A program made the position numbers and the translations under genes. Shown in pieces: positions 61,769-64,000 of a stretch of DNA of 64,000 nt. Each line of letters opens with the position of its first letter. Within the stretch, counting starts at the first letter, position 1. The notes beneath the pieces are model-generated. The model searched no databases. It was given only the letters and a program-made list of their open reading frames with translations, and was not told the origin of the DNA. The stretch is from Sialis fuliginosa (lineage: Eukaryota > Arthropoda > Insecta > Megaloptera > Sialidae), in assembly GCA_961205875.1 (NCBI GenBank), contig OY540810.1, forward strand, positions 7,936,001 through 8,000,000. Direction: 5' to 3'.

Positions 61769-61795
61769 ATATTCGCTGGGATTTCTCGAGCTAGG
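61769..61795 (+). CDS. candidate 27-nt microexon, IFAGISRAR
   Basis: A T-rich tract followed by ACATGCAG precedes 27 bases that end AGG before GTAAGA at 61796. Both splice signals are close to consensus. The length is a multiple of three and the frame continues from the phase-0 end of the preceding exon without a stop, adding nine residues (IFAGISRAR). Because it starts and ends in phase 0 it could be skipped without a frame change, so it may be an alternative exon or a chance pair of sites. The remainder of the gene must lie beyond position 64000; no further exon was recognised up to the edge. Confidence 0.4.
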
Positions 61796-63631
61796 GTAAG
61801 AAACAAAACACACTAACAACGTTTTTGGATGTAAATATAAATGTTGTATTATGTAGACTACAAAATGCCAAATTTAGAACAGCTTTTCATATTAAGACTA
61901 TATCATTTCTACGTAAATAAAACTAGTTTAATTGTGGGAAATAAAAAAAATTAAATGGATATATGATTGACCGGATAGTACCAACTAAAAGGTCACTAGT
62001 TCAATTCCAACGCAGATATAATATTTTACTAAAAACATGGATGGGATGAGGCAGATTAATTAAAATTTAAAGTTACATTTACATGACATAACTAATTATT
62101 TACATACTGGGCCAAATGACTCGTCGAATTAATGGTAATTTGTCTATAGGTTGTTTCTTTAATCATTGACATATATTTATTCCTGGTCGTTTTGAAATTA
62201 CCAGTTTCAATTAATTTTGCACACAAATTACATTTACATTTTATAATTTTAATTGAAAATAATATCTCGCGGCAACAATCAGTTTTGGGGTAGGGGGTTT
62301 ATATTGATTCTTAAATGTTTATAAATTTGGCATATCGAAATTTTATGTATACCTATATTTTATGTAGTGTTGTTAATGAAATTTATACTAAATTGAATTA
62401 AGTAGTACCTATCTATTTATAATTTTATATGAACATTATTATTTTAATATATATTTTTGTATTTTAAAATGCATTTTGAAAAGTATTTACAATTTGGTAT
62501 TTTTTATTTTTATTTTGAAAGCACGTTCAAATTTTTTTTTATTTCTATTTTCCGAAGAAAATGTTTGGAGTCGAAAATCATATTTCAGTTAAGGTAAAAA
62601 GATTATATCTGTTTTTGCAAAATGTTCGTTTAAATGAGTACTCAATACCTATTGGTTTTGGTGCTAATCGGATAAACGGTTTTGGTAATATATAAGCGAT
62701 AAAAAAATTAATAAATTTACTTTTACTTTAATAAGTAATTAAAACAAAATTTAATTGATACTTTAGAAATAATAGCTCTTGTCATAATTGGATATACTTT
62801 TCTTATCCAAATATGAGAAGATGGTTACCAACAATGGACAAGAACTATTCAAGCATTAATTACTTAATATATAATTAATATAACTTTTAATTAATGAAAT
62901 AAAAATAAATTGGCATAAGCAGTACTAAATTTTATATAACAATAAATTGCATCTCGGAGAATCCAATGTTCACATTAACATTAATAAATGTTAATCGTCA
63001 TCTTAAAGCAAATTATGAGAATTGCCTTTTTTATTATTTTTGTCGTCCGTGGCTCTTGCGTTGATTAATATAATTAAAATTTATTACACTAGTCGGTAAT
63101 AACGTTCTCTGTAGATGATACATTCGAATTAAATTGGAATTTTTATTTCGTGGTGTATCAAATTACTAAAAGTGTAGTCGCGAAATGATGGTGCCAATTG
63201 GATAATGAACGTGTGTCTTGACCAGTGGTAGAAAAATAATCAATTATATTTTATTTAAACAACACAGTCGTGAGTTCAAACATTTTGTTCTTAATTCAAT
63301 ACACTCCTCCAAAAATGAGTATTTTTTCTTAAGAAAGGGCGGGCGGTAAGAGAAGATAACCTATGCTTAAGCATGCAATTCAGTGATCATTACTGTTTAG
63401 AAAAAAAATTGGTCAGTTTTAACTTGTATAAAAATATTATTTTACAATAGTTTATTGTTTCCACCATAAATAATGTGGGTTATAAAACATTTTGTTCTAA
63501 TTTATTTAGTTCGCACTGAAGCAAACGGTTTGATAGGTAAATGTAGTACTGTGAAAATTATGGACTTCTTGTGTATACTAATCTTATAGAAATTTAGGTT
63601 TCAGCGAAATGGTCTAAATTTTTTATATGTT
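61796..63631. other. intron after the microexon
   Basis: AT-rich; I found no further coding exon. Gattgaccggatagtacc with tagttcaattccaacgc (61967-62015) has A- and B-box-like spacing and may be a SINE head, but the match is weak. The 2875-family fragment is at 62560. Confidence 0.45.
62560..62705 (+). repeat. distant copy of the 2875 repeat family, 3' part
   Basis: Gcaaaatgttcg, gagtactcaatacctattgg and ttttggtgctaatcggataa correspond to 3095-3160. It lies downstream of the microexon in the putative last visible intron. Confidence 0.45.
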
Positions 63632-64000
63632 ATAATCCTGATCATCTCGGTCGAAAGTCCCAATGGGAACAACCCTCCACATTACGTATTTTTGCCGCTA
63701 GAGGGCACGGTACCTTCATAGTTCTATCACGAGTAACGTAGAGTCAAATTGCAAAAAAGCTGTTAGAAAAATCTGACACTCAGGATACATGTGTTTTTGG
63801 GTTCGGCGAATCCGAATCTGGGGCTTCACTCGACGATAAAAAGTATCCTGAGTGCCAGATTTTTCTAACGGACTTTTTTGCAATTTGACTCTACGTTACT
63901 CGTGATATAAATATGGAGGTACCGTGTTCTCTTGCGGCAAAAATACGCAATATGGATGGTTGTGCCCATTGGGACTTTAGACCGGGATGATCAAGGCTAT
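63632..64000. repeat. long inverted repeat reaching the window edge
   Basis: The left arm 63632-63788 (ATAATCCTGATCATC, AAAGTCCCAATGGG, CACGAGTAACGTAGAGTC, ACTCAGGATAC) is mirrored at 63843-64000 at roughly 90% identity. The spacer is 54 bases. The right end coincides with the window edge, so the terminus and any target duplication cannot be judged. Probably a MITE in the gene's next intron. Confidence 0.8.

Noticed and set aside
1..64000. A new defence or biosynthetic gene system
   Set aside because: No cluster of coding genes exists in the window; only one split host gene and transposon remnants can be supported.

Overview
The window is AT-rich, intron- and repeat-dominated nuclear DNA of an animal, most likely an insect. 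Supporting signs are an interstitial (CCTAA)n array of the arthropod TTAGG telomere type, GT/AG introns with pyrimidine-rich acceptors, and dispersed repeat motifs that I know from insect genomes. I cannot fix the order from sequence alone. There are no operons and no CRISPR array, and I found no convincing tRNA or rRNA gene. Almost all open frames of 60-120 codons are chance frames in AT-rich DNA or frames inside repeats.

One host gene can be supported, on the + strand in the right third. A candidate TATA-less start (Inr TCAGTT, A at 42743) opens a GC-rich 119-nt leader with no ATG, ending at a strong GTGAGT donor. The first coding exon is at 53829-54051 (74 codons plus one base). A second follows at 60428-60546, and a possible 27-nt microexon at 61769-61795. 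The phases agree (1, then 0, then 0). The joined product starts with an acidic, Trp/Cys-containing leader and then resembles the first strands of a pleckstrin-homology (PH) fold. The gene runs off the right edge, and I could not assign it to a named family. Linking the leader to these exons is inference. A second GC/CpG-rich island (18470-18700) may be another promoter, but no exon could be tied to it.

The rest is a dense graveyard of small non-autonomous DNA transposons. At least ten elements have hAT-like ends and exact or near-exact 8-bp target duplications (17429, 20491, 27839, 28951, 31257, 35337, 36201, 52406, 54093, 60820). Others are TA-flanked: a pogo-like element at 14150-15371 that keeps a transposase C-terminus, MITEs at 15374 and 44263, and a 90-bp Tigger-like element at 43041. 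There are large foldbacks and palindromes at 12811, 25957, 30091, 58033 and 63632, Helitron-like tails, and a tRNA-like SINE head.

Layout: 1-12.8 kb is sparse, with old dispersed repeats. 12.8-18.3 kb is a MITE cluster. 18.4-18.7 kb is the GC island. 20-36.6 kb is rich in hAT and foldback elements, including the telomere-like array. 36.6-42.7 kb is mostly unannotated, with a tandem MITE pair near its end. 42.7 kb to the right edge is the putative gene, whose introns carry hAT, palindromic and Helitron-like insertions. No undescribed multi-gene system is visible. The most unusual objects are a telomere-repeat array inside one arm of a MITE, a near-perfect 203-bp palindrome whose sequence resembles a hammerhead core, a four-run G-quadruplex motif just inside a splice donor, and the microexon.
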